Assembly (NCBI GenBank): GCA_045641065.1 | Contig: JAZUGF010000043.1 | Coordinates: 1-31,306 of the forward strand | Direction of reading: 5' to 3' | Origin: UBA1723 sp045641065 | GTDB lineage: Bacteria; Bacteroidota; Bacteroidia; Bacteroidales; Paludibacteraceae | Length of the DNA stretch: 31,306 nt | Shown here: piece after piece, positions 1-7,444 of the stretch | Layout: the number at the start of each line of letters is the position of its first letter | Numbering within the stretch: position 1 is the first letter of the stretch | Notes under the pieces: generated by a model | Seen by the model: only the letters and a program-made list of their open reading frames with translations | The model's database searches: none | Told to the model about the DNA's origin: nothing | Program-made: the position numbers and the translations under genes

Positions 1-295
1 CCTTACCCTCTTCTTTTTTGGTGCAATATTTAGTTATAAACTGTCCATTATCCTTTGCCCATTTGTAATTTTCCCAAGTGAAATCTTACTTAGGCTCGGT
101 CTCTCCCCATGCAAAATAATCTCCGTATTCGGTTGGTTTAGTTGCCCCAACATTACAGGTCGCCCATAATCTTCCGCTTGGTAATTCAAGGTCTACGTAA
201 TCATGTTCACGCACATTTCCGCTTACTGTCTGTGCATAACATTCAAATTCGCATGTAATTAAAAGGACTACCAATGAACAAAATACCTTTTTCAT
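1..295 (-). pseudogene. Secreted 'DLxLPSGxxWATCNVGAT' surface protein, N-terminal part, broken by an in-frame TAA
   Basis: The reading frame starts at 295 with a signal peptide ending near CYAQ (residues 1-22). It continues with YVDLELPSGRLWATCNVGA and YGDYFAWGETEPK, the signature of a large family of secreted proteins in gut Bacteroidales that is related to the Fibrobacter succinogenes paralogous domain. A TAA at 86-88 (codon 70) stops it. The same frame then stays open for 28 codons to the window edge and reads DFTWENYKWAKDNGQFITKY, the continuation expected for this family. A single nonsense change in a once longer gene is therefore the simplest reading. The gene runs off the left edge, so its true length is unknown. 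A good promoter lies just upstream. Family assignment is by recalled motif; the native function is unknown, probably cell surface. Confidence 0.75.
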
Positions 296-319
296 ATTGT
301 TTTGATAATATTCTTGCTA

Positions 320-351
320 CAAAAATACAACAGAACAAATATTTATCCAAA
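320..351 (-). promoter_or_regulatory. Promoter of the broken surface-protein gene
   Basis: On the minus strand TTTG (348-351) is followed by a 20-nt spacer and TATTTTTG (320-327). This matches the Bacteroidota housekeeping promoter TTTG-N19/21-TAnnTTTG. The start codon at 295 lies about 25 nt downstream of the -7 element. Confidence 0.6.
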
Positions 352-410
352 TTGAATTTAAAATAGTTGCGTTCGACATGAATTTATCACGCCGAACGCA
401 TTCTCTTCTC

Positions 411-459
411 TAAGCTCTAAGCTTTAAGCTCTTTTCTCTAAGCTCTAAGCTCTTTTCTC
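411..459. repeat. Heptanucleotide tandem repeat across the 3' end of the BASS transporter gene
   Basis: Seven consecutive 7-nt units read TAAGCTC, TAAGCTT, TAAGCTC, TTTTCTC, TAAGCTC, TAAGCTC, TTTTCTC on the plus strand. The array contains the last codons and the TAG stop (445-447) of the transporter gene. Because the unit is not a multiple of three, gain or loss of a unit upstream of the stop would change the C-terminal residues. Confidence 0.85.
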
Positions 460-1416
460 ATCTCTTCTCGCAAACAATCCAGCCAAGATTGTTCCTGATA
501 TAGAATGCCAAGCACATGAGATAGCACAAGGCACGATGCTCAATGGATTAGTAGCCATAAAGAATGTTGACGACAACACAGTGGCAAGGCCAGCATTCTG
601 CATTCCAATCTCAATTGAAACGGTACGCTTCTTTGCTGTCGAGAATTTGAACAATGTGCCGACAGTATAGCCTAAGATATATCCTAATGTGTTGTGGCAG
701 AATACCACTGTGCAAGTCAACGCTAACAATTCAAAGCCACCATTGATAATGTGTGGATGTACGGCTGAAATCACTCCACCTACGATGCAAGCCAAACCAA
801 TTACTGATAACAATGGCATCGTTTTCTTTGTCTCCTCAAATTTCTCATTTCCACCGTAGAAATGGTTAACAGCAAAACCAATTGCAACTGGAAGAATTGT
901 AACGTAGAGAATATTCAGGAACATGCTTGGAGCATCCACGTCGACACGCTCTCCTGCCAACATAAGTACAAGGAATGGTGTAGCGACGGGAGCCAATAAC
1001 GTGCTGACAGTAGTCATACCAACAGAAAAAGCAACGTCGCCTTTACATAGATAACTCATGATATTGGAAGAAACTCCACCTGGGCAGCATCCAACAAGGA
1101 TGATTCCAATCGCAAGCTGATTATCCAAACCAAAGAGTCTGCAAAGAGTGTATGCCACCAAAGGCATAACTGTAAACTGTGCGCATGTTCCGATCAAAAT
1201 ATCCACCGGACGCGACAGAAGAATCTTGAAATCATTCAACGACAGAGTCAATCCCATCGTCAACATGATGAATCCAAGAATCAAAGTTTGAGTCAAGCCG
1301 TGAACCCAAGTGAACAAATCTGGCACGAAAATAGTGATGATGGCAATCAAAATGATGAATGCCGAAGTATGTTTCGTCATGAAACTGACGAATGAATTGA
1401 AAGCTGAATTTTTCAT
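445..1416 (-). CDS. BASS-family (bile acid:sodium symporter-like) transporter
   Basis: This 323-residue integral membrane protein has nine to ten hydrophobic segments. It carries the family hallmark GCCPGGVSSN at about residues 109-118, followed by a segment resembling SVGMTTVSTLLAP (131-143). Family members couple sodium entry to uptake of organic anions such as bile acids, pantoate or keto acids, so the substrate here cannot be named. The length is normal for the family. The start at 1416 is the first Met before the hydrophobic region and sits about 25 nt below a TAACTTTG -7 box, so it is probably transcribed alone. Its last codons lie in a heptamer tandem repeat, so the C-terminus may differ between strains. 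Confidence 0.9.
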   Translation of the reverse strand: MKNSAFNSFVSFMTKHTSAFIILIAIITIFVPDLFTWVHGLTQTLILGFIMLTMGLTLSLNDFKILLSRPVDILIGTCAQFTVMPLVAYTLCRLFGLDNQLAIGIILVGCCPGGVSSNIMSYLCKGDVAFSVGMTTVSTLLAPVATPFLVLMLAGERVDVDAPSMFLNILYVTILPVAIGFAVNHFYGGNEKFEETKKTMPLLSVIGLACIVGGVISAVHPHIINGGFELLALTCTVVFCHNTLGYILGYTVGTLFKFSTAKKRTVSIEIGMQNAGLATVLSSTFFMATNPLSIVPCAISCAWHSISGTILAGLFARRDEKRA

Positions 1417-1441
1417 TTAAGATAACCTTTCTATTTCACTG

Positions 1442-1449
1442 CAAAGTTA
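1442..1449 (-). promoter_or_regulatory. -7 element upstream of the BASS transporter
   Basis: Minus-strand TAACTTTG fits TAnnTTTG. I see no clear TTTG at the -33 position, so this is a partial match. It lies 26 nt before the start codon. Confidence 0.4.
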
Positions 1450-1513
1450 CAGAAAACTTTCAATATAGTCATCAAGTATGTATAAATGTCAATGAGGCAA
1501 AGGCAGAAGAAAA

Positions 1514-1541
1514 AACTCCCAGCCAATAATGGTTGGGAGTT
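1514..1541 (-). terminator. Rho-independent terminator of the beta-helix/zinc-ribbon operon
   Basis: The inverted repeat AACTCCCAGCC / GGTTGGGAGTT forms an 11-bp stem with one G-T wobble and a 6-nt loop. Read on the minus strand a T-run follows directly. It lies 13 nt after the stop of the 90-residue zinc-ribbon gene and closes the three-gene cassette. Confidence 0.85.
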
Positions 1542-1554
1542 ATCTCTTGATCGT

Positions 1555-1827
1555 TTAATCTAGGAATTCATCCTCTTTAGTGATTTCTTCGATTACTTTG
1601 CCGCATTCACAACACTTATATTTTCCAGTTTCGGTATCTCTAGAAATTTGAGAATCAGTCGTTCCTCCGTACCATTTTCTAATGAGTCGGGATAAAGGAG
1701 ATGAGAAAGCAGCACCGAACGAACTTCCACAAATATCTCCCAAAGATATAAAATTACCTTTCAATGCTCCTTCTTGTTCACAATCAGTTTCCTTATTACA
1801 ATAAGGGCAGAATACCTTTTTATTCAT
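1555..1827 (-). CDS. Small zinc-ribbon protein, paralogue A (unknown function)
   Basis: This 90-residue protein begins with CPYC (CxxC at 7-10) and carries KCCECG near its C-terminus (C72xxC75). The two cysteine pairs make a plausible four-cysteine zinc ribbon. The 60 residues between hold a Gly/Ser-rich stretch (DICGSSFGAAFSSP) and a basic WYGG segment. It ends DEFLD. The next gene upstream encodes a 69-residue protein with the same cysteine layout and the same FLD ending, so the two are probably paralogues. It is the last gene of a three-gene operon (27 nt after the second gene) and is followed by a terminator. I recognise no named family. Fold is inferred from cysteines only; function is unknown. 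Confidence 0.75.
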   Translation of the reverse strand: MNKKVFCPYCNKETDCEQEGALKGNFISLGDICGSSFGAAFSSPLSRLIRKWYGGTTDSQISRDTETGKYKCCECGKVIEEITKEDEFLD

Positions 1828-1854
1828 ACGTATTGTATCTTTTTCTAATTTTTG

Positions 1855-2064
1855 TTAATCTAGAAATCCATCATCTGAATCTGTGTTAAAATTGCCACAG
1901 TTACAGCATTTATAAACATTCTTAGCAACATACTTAGGAACAATACGTCTAAAATTGAACAACGACCAAGTACCAATAGTTGTTGTTCCACAAGACTCAA
2001 CAACCTCTGTTTCGACGTGCTCCGTTTCTCGACCACATTTACTACAATATAAAACCTTACTCAT
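1855..2064 (-). CDS. Small zinc-ribbon protein, paralogue B (unknown function)
   Basis: This 69-residue protein has CSKC at 7-10 and CCNCG at 53-57 (C53xxC56), a candidate zinc ribbon. It ends DGFLD, like the 90-residue protein encoded just downstream. Its start codon lies only 4 nt after the stop of the 652-residue beta-helix/channel gene, so translation of the two is likely coupled. The pairing with a membrane protein suggests a regulatory or accessory role, but nothing in the sequence shows one. Confidence 0.75.
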   Translation of the reverse strand: MSKVLYCSKCGRETEHVETEVVESCGTTTIGTWSLFNFRRIVPKYVAKNVYKCCNCGNFNTDSDDGFLD

Positions 2065-2068
2065 AAAT

Positions 2069-4027
2069 TTATTTATTTCTACCTGTCCATAAACCTCCTA
2101 GGGATCCAACAAGTACTGAGATTAGAATAAAACCTACAATACGAGCGAAAATAACAATATATTTATACATAGAAGGCAAACCTTCTTCAAATTCGATAAT
2201 TTTTACTTCATCTCCGAAATCTATGGTAGGCACATATTGAATTAGGCTTTGACCTACAACATTCATTGTGTTGTCTGCGACATTGTATTGAGTGTAACTA
2301 TCTAACACATAGGAATTCAACAGACAATATCCAAGGAATACTAGTACGACAGCTAAAGCCAATCTAAAACTACTCAATCCATAATCGGTTAATTCATTCC
2401 AAGATATGTTTGCCCAGTATGACAAATTCTTTTTATATTGATTTTTCCGTAACAATCTAATTTTATTTCTTAGTCTCCAAATTTTATTGGCTTCCTCAAA
2501 ATCATCCTGCTTATTAATCAACTGATCCTGACAGTTTCTCAGAAAATTAATAGTACCGGATTCAATTGTTGTCTTCTGTTTTTTTTGATATGTTTCTATT
2601 TTCTTCTTTGGTAATACTTTAATATCCTTGCTAGATAAGAGACCAGAAACAAATTCAAAGTTAGGCATTGTCTTTTCCATTCTGATATTATCGAACTGAC
2701 TTCCTTCAAGTTTTAGTCTTATATTAGAAGTTCCTGTTTGAGAATAGCAGAACTCGTCACATTTAGAATTTTCAAGATTGAATACTACATGACAGTTTCC
2801 ACAGATGTCAGATATAGACAGAACACCACCAATTTGTATATTTGACATATCATACTGTACAGTGCCATTTCCATCAATAAGGTTGAAATGGGTATTTATG
2901 AGATTCAGATTATTACCTATCGAAGCACTATGCATTACTACCCCATTATTCTCATTCACTATTTCTGAATTTTGAAGTTTTAATTCAACATCAGGAACTT
3001 CAATGCCATACTGGTTGTTCTCACTACAAAACGTTCCATTTACATTTAGACTATTTAAATCAAATCTTTTTAATTGGAAATATGAATTTTCATATATCAT
3101 AGTACCACATGTAGACTCTGAAAGACAGATATATTTACTGTGAAGTTCGCTACCAATAATTTCAAAAGAGTTTCCTAATGTTGATGATCTAAATGTTATA
3201 ACCTCTTCTGCCTCAATATAATTTGATTTATATAAGAAAAATAAGTTTTCTCCTACATTCACCAAAGAATAGAGGTTCTTATCTGCCGTCTTTATAGTTG
3301 TATAATTTCCAACAGTTCGTACATATTCAAAATTAGTATCAAGATTTAATTTAGGATGAGCAAATTTAGATTTAGCAAAGTCTTCAACGCTTTCTTCTTG
3401 ATTGCTCTTTATAATTCTATTCAATCGTGTTCCTGTCAATTTGATATTTCCATTTTCGCTATTCATATTCATTTTTTCCATGAATAGTCTTTTCACAGAA
3501 ATAGTACACGCTTTTATCAAAAATTCTTTATTCAAGTGACATGTAGAAAAATACAGATTACATTTTGGAGCAATGATTTTGACATTTTCTAGAATAAAAC
3601 CGACAAGGTGGATGGTAGTATCAGCCAAACTGATACCTCCTAACATAGCAGAGTCTTTTATAATAACCGTATTTGCTATATCAGCAGAACCAATGCTTAG
3701 TGCATAATCATTCTCAAATTGACTTTCATGACGAAACAAACAGTTACTGAACATTATATTTCCATCGCAACGGATGCCGTCCAAATATACTTGTCCAATA
3801 AACTCACAATCTTCAAAATATAATTCCTGACCAATATAAGACCCGAAAGATTGACTTTTTTTGCCAAATATTATGTCGTTTTCAAATTTGCATTTCTTAA
3901 ATTTAAGTCTTTGTTCAACTCTACAAAATTGTAATAAAACGTTTCCTTTGAATAGACAATGGTCATACTCTAACACTTCAGAAATTTGTTTATCTCTTAA
4001 ATCTAAATTTTGTATAGTCTTAATCAT
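2069..4027 (-). CDS. Beta-helix (pentapeptide-like) protein fused to a C-terminal two-TM ion-channel-like module
   Basis: The protein has 652 residues and no signal peptide. Residues 1 to about 470 are strings of short strands with periodic F/C/N positions (CLFKGNVLLQF, CKFENDIIF, CEFIGQVYL, CLFRHESQF), typical of a right-handed beta-helix close to pentapeptide-repeat proteins. A charged helix follows (about 515-545), then TM1 (about 554-575), a loop with TIDFGDE (601-607), and TM2 (about 623-645) ending LVGSLGGLWTGRNK. Pentapeptide proteins ending in an Ion_trans_2 pore are known; here TIDFGD stands where a potassium channel would have TVGYGD. I therefore read it as a channel-like protein with an altered filter and a cytoplasmic beta-helix. 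The channel function is inference. It is the first gene of an AT-rich operon with two zinc-ribbon genes. Confidence 0.65.
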   Translation of the reverse strand: MIKTIQNLDLRDKQISEVLEYDHCLFKGNVLLQFCRVEQRLKFKKCKFENDIIFGKKSQSFGSYIGQELYFEDCEFIGQVYLDGIRCDGNIMFSNCLFRHESQFENDYALSIGSADIANTVIIKDSAMLGGISLADTTIHLVGFILENVKIIAPKCNLYFSTCHLNKEFLIKACTISVKRLFMEKMNMNSENGNIKLTGTRLNRIIKSNQEESVEDFAKSKFAHPKLNLDTNFEYVRTVGNYTTIKTADKNLYSLVNVGENLFFLYKSNYIEAEEVITFRSSTLGNSFEIIGSELHSKYICLSESTCGTMIYENSYFQLKRFDLNSLNVNGTFCSENNQYGIEVPDVELKLQNSEIVNENNGVVMHSASIGNNLNLINTHFNLIDGNGTVQYDMSNIQIGGVLSISDICGNCHVVFNLENSKCDEFCYSQTGTSNIRLKLEGSQFDNIRMEKTMPNFEFVSGLLSSKDIKVLPKKKIETYQKKQKTTIESGTINFLRNCQDQLINKQDDFEEANKIWRLRNKIRLLRKNQYKKNLSYWANISWNELTDYGLSSFRLALAVVLVFLGYCLLNSYVLDSYTQYNVADNTMNVVGQSLIQYVPTIDFGDEVKIIEFEEGLPSMYKYIVIFARIVGFILISVLVGSLGGLWTGRNK

Positions 4028-4200
4028 TTGGGAAGTTAGTAAAATTTCTAATTTATCCTGTCATGTATTTGTTTAAGAGGTCAGATATGTCAAAAAACTT
4101 CTTTTATCAATGCCTCAATATTTAGACATCACAATATTATCGTTTTTTTGCAAAAATTTGCATATTAAGAGCATAAAAGTGATTCCGAACAGGCAAAAAA

Positions 4201-4232
4201 AGAATGACCAGGTACTAAATCCTAGTCATTCT
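4201..4232 (-). terminator. Terminator-like hairpin, probably for a lost minus-strand gene
   Basis: AGAATGACCAGG and CCTAGTCATTCT pair over 12 positions with one mismatch around an 8-nt loop. A run of seven A on the plus strand just before it gives a T-run on the minus strand. No intact gene reads into it. The adjacent coding remnant at 4254-4369 on the minus strand is the likely former owner. Confidence 0.55.
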
Positions 4233-4253
4233 CTTACAAATTAATTATCTACT

Positions 4254-4369
4254 TACTGAAACTCATGTAGAATCAAATATTTCTTTTCCATCTGTTGATT
4301 GATATCCATCTCATTTTCTTAAAAATAGACGTAGTCTTTCTCTGAGAGATCATAATCTCTGTGTTTTAT
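4254..4369 (-). pseudogene. Possible 3' remnant of an unknown gene
   Basis: One minus-strand frame reads KHRDYDLSEKDYVYF, a stop, then MDINQQMEKKYLILHEFQ and a final stop. The composition is protein-like, and the final stop lies about 20 nt before a terminator hairpin. An in-frame stop and the GC-rich repeat at 4373 bound it on the upstream side, as if the 5' part was lost. I recognise no family. It could also be chance. Confidence 0.25.
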
Positions 4370-4372
4370 TTA

Positions 4373-4445
4373 TATGCGCTCGCCTTCGGCTCGTGCTTGG
4401 TGTGTGGCAAGGGCGTTCCTTCCTTTGCAATCCTCGTCACAGGAG
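4373..4445. repeat. Dispersed GC-rich REP-like repeat, copy 1
   Basis: This stretch aligns with 7719-7786. Shared blocks are GCTCG, CGGC, TTGG, GGCAAGGGCGTTCC and CCTTTGCAATCCTC. A small hairpin GCC-TTC-GGC forms a cUUCGg tetraloop if transcribed, and GCAAGG pairs with CCTTTGC further on. It is GC-rich against AT-rich surroundings, as expected for a spread repeat element. Confidence 0.7.
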
Positions 4446-4562
4446 TGCAGTCAAAAGCTCAATACTAACATAAATTTATTTGTAATAGGCATAGAATGGG
4501 GTTAAATGAAATCGTCGTGAAAATCAACTAAATTAGACTGACATTCTTTCGAAAAAATTCAC

Positions 4563-4570
4563 TAAATTTG
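4563..4570 (+). promoter_or_regulatory. -7 element of the Rpn-type nuclease gene
   Basis: Plus-strand TAAATTTG matches TAnnTTTG, about 60 nt before the ATG at 4631. I see no clear TTTG at -33. Confidence 0.4.
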
Positions 4571-4630
4571 TATCGTTAAAAGTTTAGTCGTTTTGATTAG
4601 ACACAGTACTAACAAAAAACAGCAAAAATC

Positions 4631-5485
4631 ATGGCAAAATTTATCGATTTGCGATGCGATTTCGGGTTCAAATACTGTATGTCAGACCCGATTATCATGA
4701 AGTCTTTCCTCAACGCAATTTTAGATGGAGACGAGGAGAAAATCACAAGAGTCAAGTTTCAAAATGTTGAAAAAACAGCATCTCATAGAAAAAGAAGAGG
4801 AGTAGTCTTCGATATGCATTGTACAACCAACAAAGGTGACACTATACTTATTGAGATGCAGAATTCTTGTCAGAAGTATTTCAAAACAAGAGCCAATTTC
4901 TATGTCTACAAACTAATGGACAGCAAACTCAAAAGAGGAGTAGCGTGGAGGAATCTGAAAAAGGATATTTCCAAGGTTATCGGCATTTTCATCATGGGTA
5001 AAAGCATGGATGGATTAGACAAAACAATCACACGCACAGCAGAATGTGATTTAGATACCGGCAAGATGTTTTGGGATCGACATCGAAAATATTTTGTATC
5101 TTTGCCCAAGTTTAAGTTGGATACCACCAATATCACAACGAAAGACATTTGGTTAGATTTCTTCAAAAATTTAGGACACATGGAAAATATCGACCCATCA
5201 GTTTATGAACGAGCAGACGCAGGACTCCTTCGTTTAATCGAAAAAGCAAAGATCGGTGCCCTTTCCGAAGATGAACAAAGGACCTATGAGGCCAGCATGA
5301 AAGAACTTGAAGATGAAGGATTCTCAGAAGATTATGTCTTTGAACAAGGAGAAAAAAAAGGAATCGAAATCGGAGAGCACAACAAATCCATTCAGATTGC
5401 AAGCGACATGAAGAAGAAAGGCTTTGATTTTGTTTTAATCAATGAATTGACAGGTGTCTCTCTTGAAGAAATAGAAAATCTATAA
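4631..5485 (+). CDS. Rpn-family / PD-(D/E)XK nuclease-family transposase-like protein
   Basis: This 284-residue protein opens with DLRCDFGFK (7-14), the usual start of the Rpn / PDDEXK_2 family. Catalytic-core residues are visible: D61 in VFDMH and the ExQ pair E75/Q77 in LIEMQ. The C-terminus has the charged GEKKGIEIGE stretch and the short ending GVSLEEIENL typical of these proteins. Rpn proteins are DNA endonucleases linked to RecA-independent recombination; the Bacteroidales members are multi-copy and usually annotated as transposases, with no inverted repeats shown here. The nuclease core looks intact. It is the only confident plus-strand protein gene in the window, is alone with its own promoter box and a strong terminator, and lies beside a repeat and a gene remnant. 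This suggests an acquired locus. Confidence 0.88.
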   Translation: MAKFIDLRCDFGFKYCMSDPIIMKSFLNAILDGDEEKITRVKFQNVEKTASHRKRRGVVFDMHCTTNKGDTILIEMQNSCQKYFKTRANFYVYKLMDSKLKRGVAWRNLKKDISKVIGIFIMGKSMDGLDKTITRTAECDLDTGKMFWDRHRKYFVSLPKFKLDTTNITTKDIWLDFFKNLGHMENIDPSVYERADAGLLRLIEKAKIGALSEDEQRTYEASMKELEDEGFSEDYVFEQGEKKGIEIGEHNKSIQIASDMKKKGFDFVLINELTGVSLEEIENL

Positions 5486-5524
5486 GCAGATTCATAAGGC
5501 ACAATCTCGTGTTTCTACAAAATA

Positions 5525-5571
5525 AATCGTTCCACAATTGGAATTTTATTATTCCCAGTTGTGGAACGATT
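5525..5571 (+). terminator. Strong terminator after the Rpn-type gene
   Basis: AATCGTTCCACAATTGG pairs with the segment ending CAGTTGTGGAACGATT, about 16 bp with one wobble around an AT-rich loop. TTTTCTTCTC follows on the plus strand. The acyltransferase gene converges from the other side, so it may act both ways. Confidence 0.8.
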
Positions 5572-5600
5572 TTCTTCTCAAGTAATAGTAACCCGTAATT

Positions 5601-6614
5601 TTACTTTATCCTTTTCTCAACACATTGATATGCAACAACACTGAATAATGCTATAAAAACCAAACAAACCACCGTCATCAATAGAGCACTCATCTCCCCA
5701 CCCCACAATCTCAATGCAAAATTGAAGCCGACGGCATGAAGCAAGTAAACGGAATAGCTATAGTTTCCGACCAGTGTGATTGGTTTCCATGCCACACTCA
5801 AACGGTTGAAGCCGATGAATAGTAGTGTGCCGACGCAGTAAGTGAAGAAGTAGCGATACCACGTCTCCTGATGCTCAGTCGCAAAATTATATGCAAGCAA
5901 AGTGATTGGAACCAACGCAATGATAAACACAGCGTAAAGAATATTCAATCTTTTTCGTGAGAAAGCCCCGTCGTCGCACATTCTTGTGAAATAGCCTAAG
6001 AGCGACGTGATTGCAAGCAACGGAAGTGCTACAGGTAATTTGACATGGGCATAACCACGTGCAGCAGCCATTAGTAGTGTAGCTGCGACGGTAGTGGCGA
6101 ATAGTCCCGTCACCACATTTTCATTATCCAATCGTTTTCTGAAGACGGTGAACATACCGCAAATCAACAGTTCAATAGGCAATGTCCAGTAGCAACCGAG
6201 TATATCCTGCTGACGGAAGAACATCTGCAACATAGTGAAATTCGCAGCGATTGCCTTCCATGAGAATGTATCTTTCAAAATATGGATTCCTTCAGCAGAG
6301 AAGACTGTGCCAAGGAATACTATAGCACATATGATAGAAAACCAATATGTAGGATAAAGTCGTTTGCAACGGCCCCTCCAGAAATCCTTAGGAGACTTCT
6401 TTTTGACGCTCACCACGAAGTAGCCACAAAGGAAGAAGAAAATGCTCACACCTATTTTTCCCGCGTCGAGGATATCTGTCGTCATGAAACTGCAAAACGA
6501 ATTTTCCACACCATAAACCTCCTGTATAGCGAGCCACAGATGACAGAACACCACCAATAGTGCACCGACACCTCTCAACGATTGAGCCCACTCCAATTTT
6601 TTCTTCTCTGCCAT
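5601..6614 (-). CDS. Acyltransferase-3 family integral membrane O-acyltransferase
   Basis: About ten hydrophobic segments follow the family's characteristic beginning LEWAQSLRGVGALLVVFCHLW; the SLRGV...CH pattern matches the R-x10-H motif of OafA/NodX-type enzymes, which move acetyl or other acyl groups onto polysaccharides at the inner membrane. The acceptor is unknown. I use the Met at 6614 (MAEKKKLEW), giving 337 residues. The frame is open up to an ATG at 6671, but those 19 codons lie inside the upstream TonB terminator hairpin (6654-6677) and upstream of a TAATTTTG -7 box at 6639-6646. The 5' leader contains three AATGCTA-type heptamers. Confidence 0.88.
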   Translation of the reverse strand: MAEKKKLEWAQSLRGVGALLVVFCHLWLAIQEVYGVENSFCSFMTTDILDAGKIGVSIFFFLCGYFVVSVKKKSPKDFWRGRCKRLYPTYWFSIICAIVFLGTVFSAEGIHILKDTFSWKAIAANFTMLQMFFRQQDILGCYWTLPIELLICGMFTVFRKRLDNENVVTGLFATTVAATLLMAAARGYAHVKLPVALPLLAITSLLGYFTRMCDDGAFSRKRLNILYAVFIIALVPITLLAYNFATEHQETWYRYFFTYCVGTLLFIGFNRLSVAWKPITLVGNYSYSVYLLHAVGFNFALRLWGGEMSALLMTVVCLVFIALFSVVAYQCVEKRIK

Positions 6615-6620
6615 AAATAA

Positions 6621-6640
6621 AATGCTAAATGCTAAATGCA
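6621..6640. repeat. Short heptamer repeat in the acyltransferase leader
   Basis: AATGCTA, AATGCTA and AATGCA follow in tandem between the -7 box and the start codon of the acyltransferase gene. A change in copy number would change leader length and spacing. Confidence 0.6.
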
Positions 6641-6646
6641 AAATTA
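6639..6646 (-). promoter_or_regulatory. -7 element of the acyltransferase gene
   Basis: Minus-strand TAATTTTG fits TAnnTTTG, lying just after the TonB terminator T-run. The -33 position falls in the terminator hairpin and lacks TTTG, so a weak promoter or terminator read-through are both possible. Confidence 0.35.
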
Positions 6647-6653
6647 TAAAAAA

Positions 6654-6677
6654 AGAGCGATGATTTCTCACCGCTCT
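6654..6677 (-). terminator. Terminator of the first TonB gene
   Basis: AGAGCGATGA and TCACCGCTCT form a 10-position stem with one mismatch, followed on the minus strand by seven T. The sequence is nearly the same as the terminator of the second TonB gene at 7865-7894. Confidence 0.8.
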
Positions 6678-6702
6678 ATTAAGAATTGAATGTAATCAAA
6701 AA

Positions 6703-7392
6703 TTAGCGTGCTGCCATACGGAATGATACCGGCAAATTGAACTTTGTACGAACAGCATGGCCCTGCATCTGACCAGGAGTCCAAGATGGCATCATCTTAA
6801 CTACACGTACAGCCTCAGCGTCAAGTCTCTCGTGGACACCGCTAAGAACCTCTACCTGCTCAATTGAACCGTCCTTGTTTACAACAAATGATACGATAAC
6901 ACGACCCTGAATACCATTCTCTGCACAAACAGAAGGATACTTGATATTATCTCTCAAGAACTTCATCATAGCGGCGGTTCCACCTGGGAAAGCAGGCTGA
7001 ACTTCAGCACGAACATGAATAATATCCTCACCCTCAACAGTCTCTGGCTCAGCTACAACAGGTGCAAATGTTTCTTCAATACCTGGATCAACTGGTGCAA
7101 TTTCTACATCCGGGACATTAGGATTATCAGTAGCAATAATGTTTGGAGCTATTATACGAGGTGGTGCAGCAACAGCTGGAGCTGGAGGAGTAAGTGGTTT
7201 CTGTATCGTAATCGGCATCAACACATCTACATCTTCCCAGTTAGTATCTACAACCGGATCATGTTTCTTCACCTCTATAGTAGACCACTCAAATGTTATA
7301 AATAAGAATCCCAATGCAACAACTAGTCCCATCAAAAGGAAATCATGCGTCTTGTTCTCCAAGCTCGCACTTGATACTTTTTTAGTTTCCAT
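6703..7392 (-). CDS. TonB-family energy transducer, paralogue 1
   Basis: A short cytoplasmic N-terminus is followed by one TM helix (FLLMGLVVALGFLFITFEW, about residues 18-37 from the chosen start), a Pro/Val-rich periplasmic linker and a C-terminal TonB domain. The domain contains FPGG, IKYP, GIQGRVIVSFVVNKDGSI and MPSWTPG. TonB carries proton-motive force from ExbBD to outer-membrane TonB-dependent receptors. I prefer the Met at 7392 (METKKVSSASLENK), since the paralogue starts MEVKKSASASLENK; an ATG at 7398 adds two residues. No exbB/exbD lies in the window. It has its own candidate promoter and terminator, so it is probably monocistronic. The two paralogues differ mainly in the linker, which suggests different receptor or envelope reach. 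Confidence 0.92.
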   Translation of the reverse strand: METKKVSSASLENKTHDFLLMGLVVALGFLFITFEWSTIEVKKHDPVVDTNWEDVDVLMPITIQKPLTPPAPAVAAPPRIIAPNIIATDNPNVPDVEIAPVDPGIEETFAPVVAEPETVEGEDIIHVRAEVQPAFPGGTAAMMKFLRDNIKYPSVCAENGIQGRVIVSFVVNKDGSIEQVEVLSGVHERLDAEAVRVVKMMPSWTPGQMQGHAVRTKFNLPVSFRMAAR

Positions 7393-7444
7393 ACGCATTA
7401 AATTTTAGTAGGTTAATACTCAATTATTATATCTAACTCACAGG

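Larger units (their letters stand above)
4077..4630. other. Intergenic accessory region with hairpin, gene remnant and repeat element
   Basis: This 550-nt stretch separates divergently transcribed genes. It holds a terminator-like hairpin (4201-4232), a short degenerate coding remnant on the minus strand (4254-4369), one copy of a GC-rich dispersed repeat (4373-4445) and a TAAATTTG promoter box for the downstream plus-strand gene. The first 120 nt are very AT-rich and I see nothing specific there. Confidence 0.6.
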
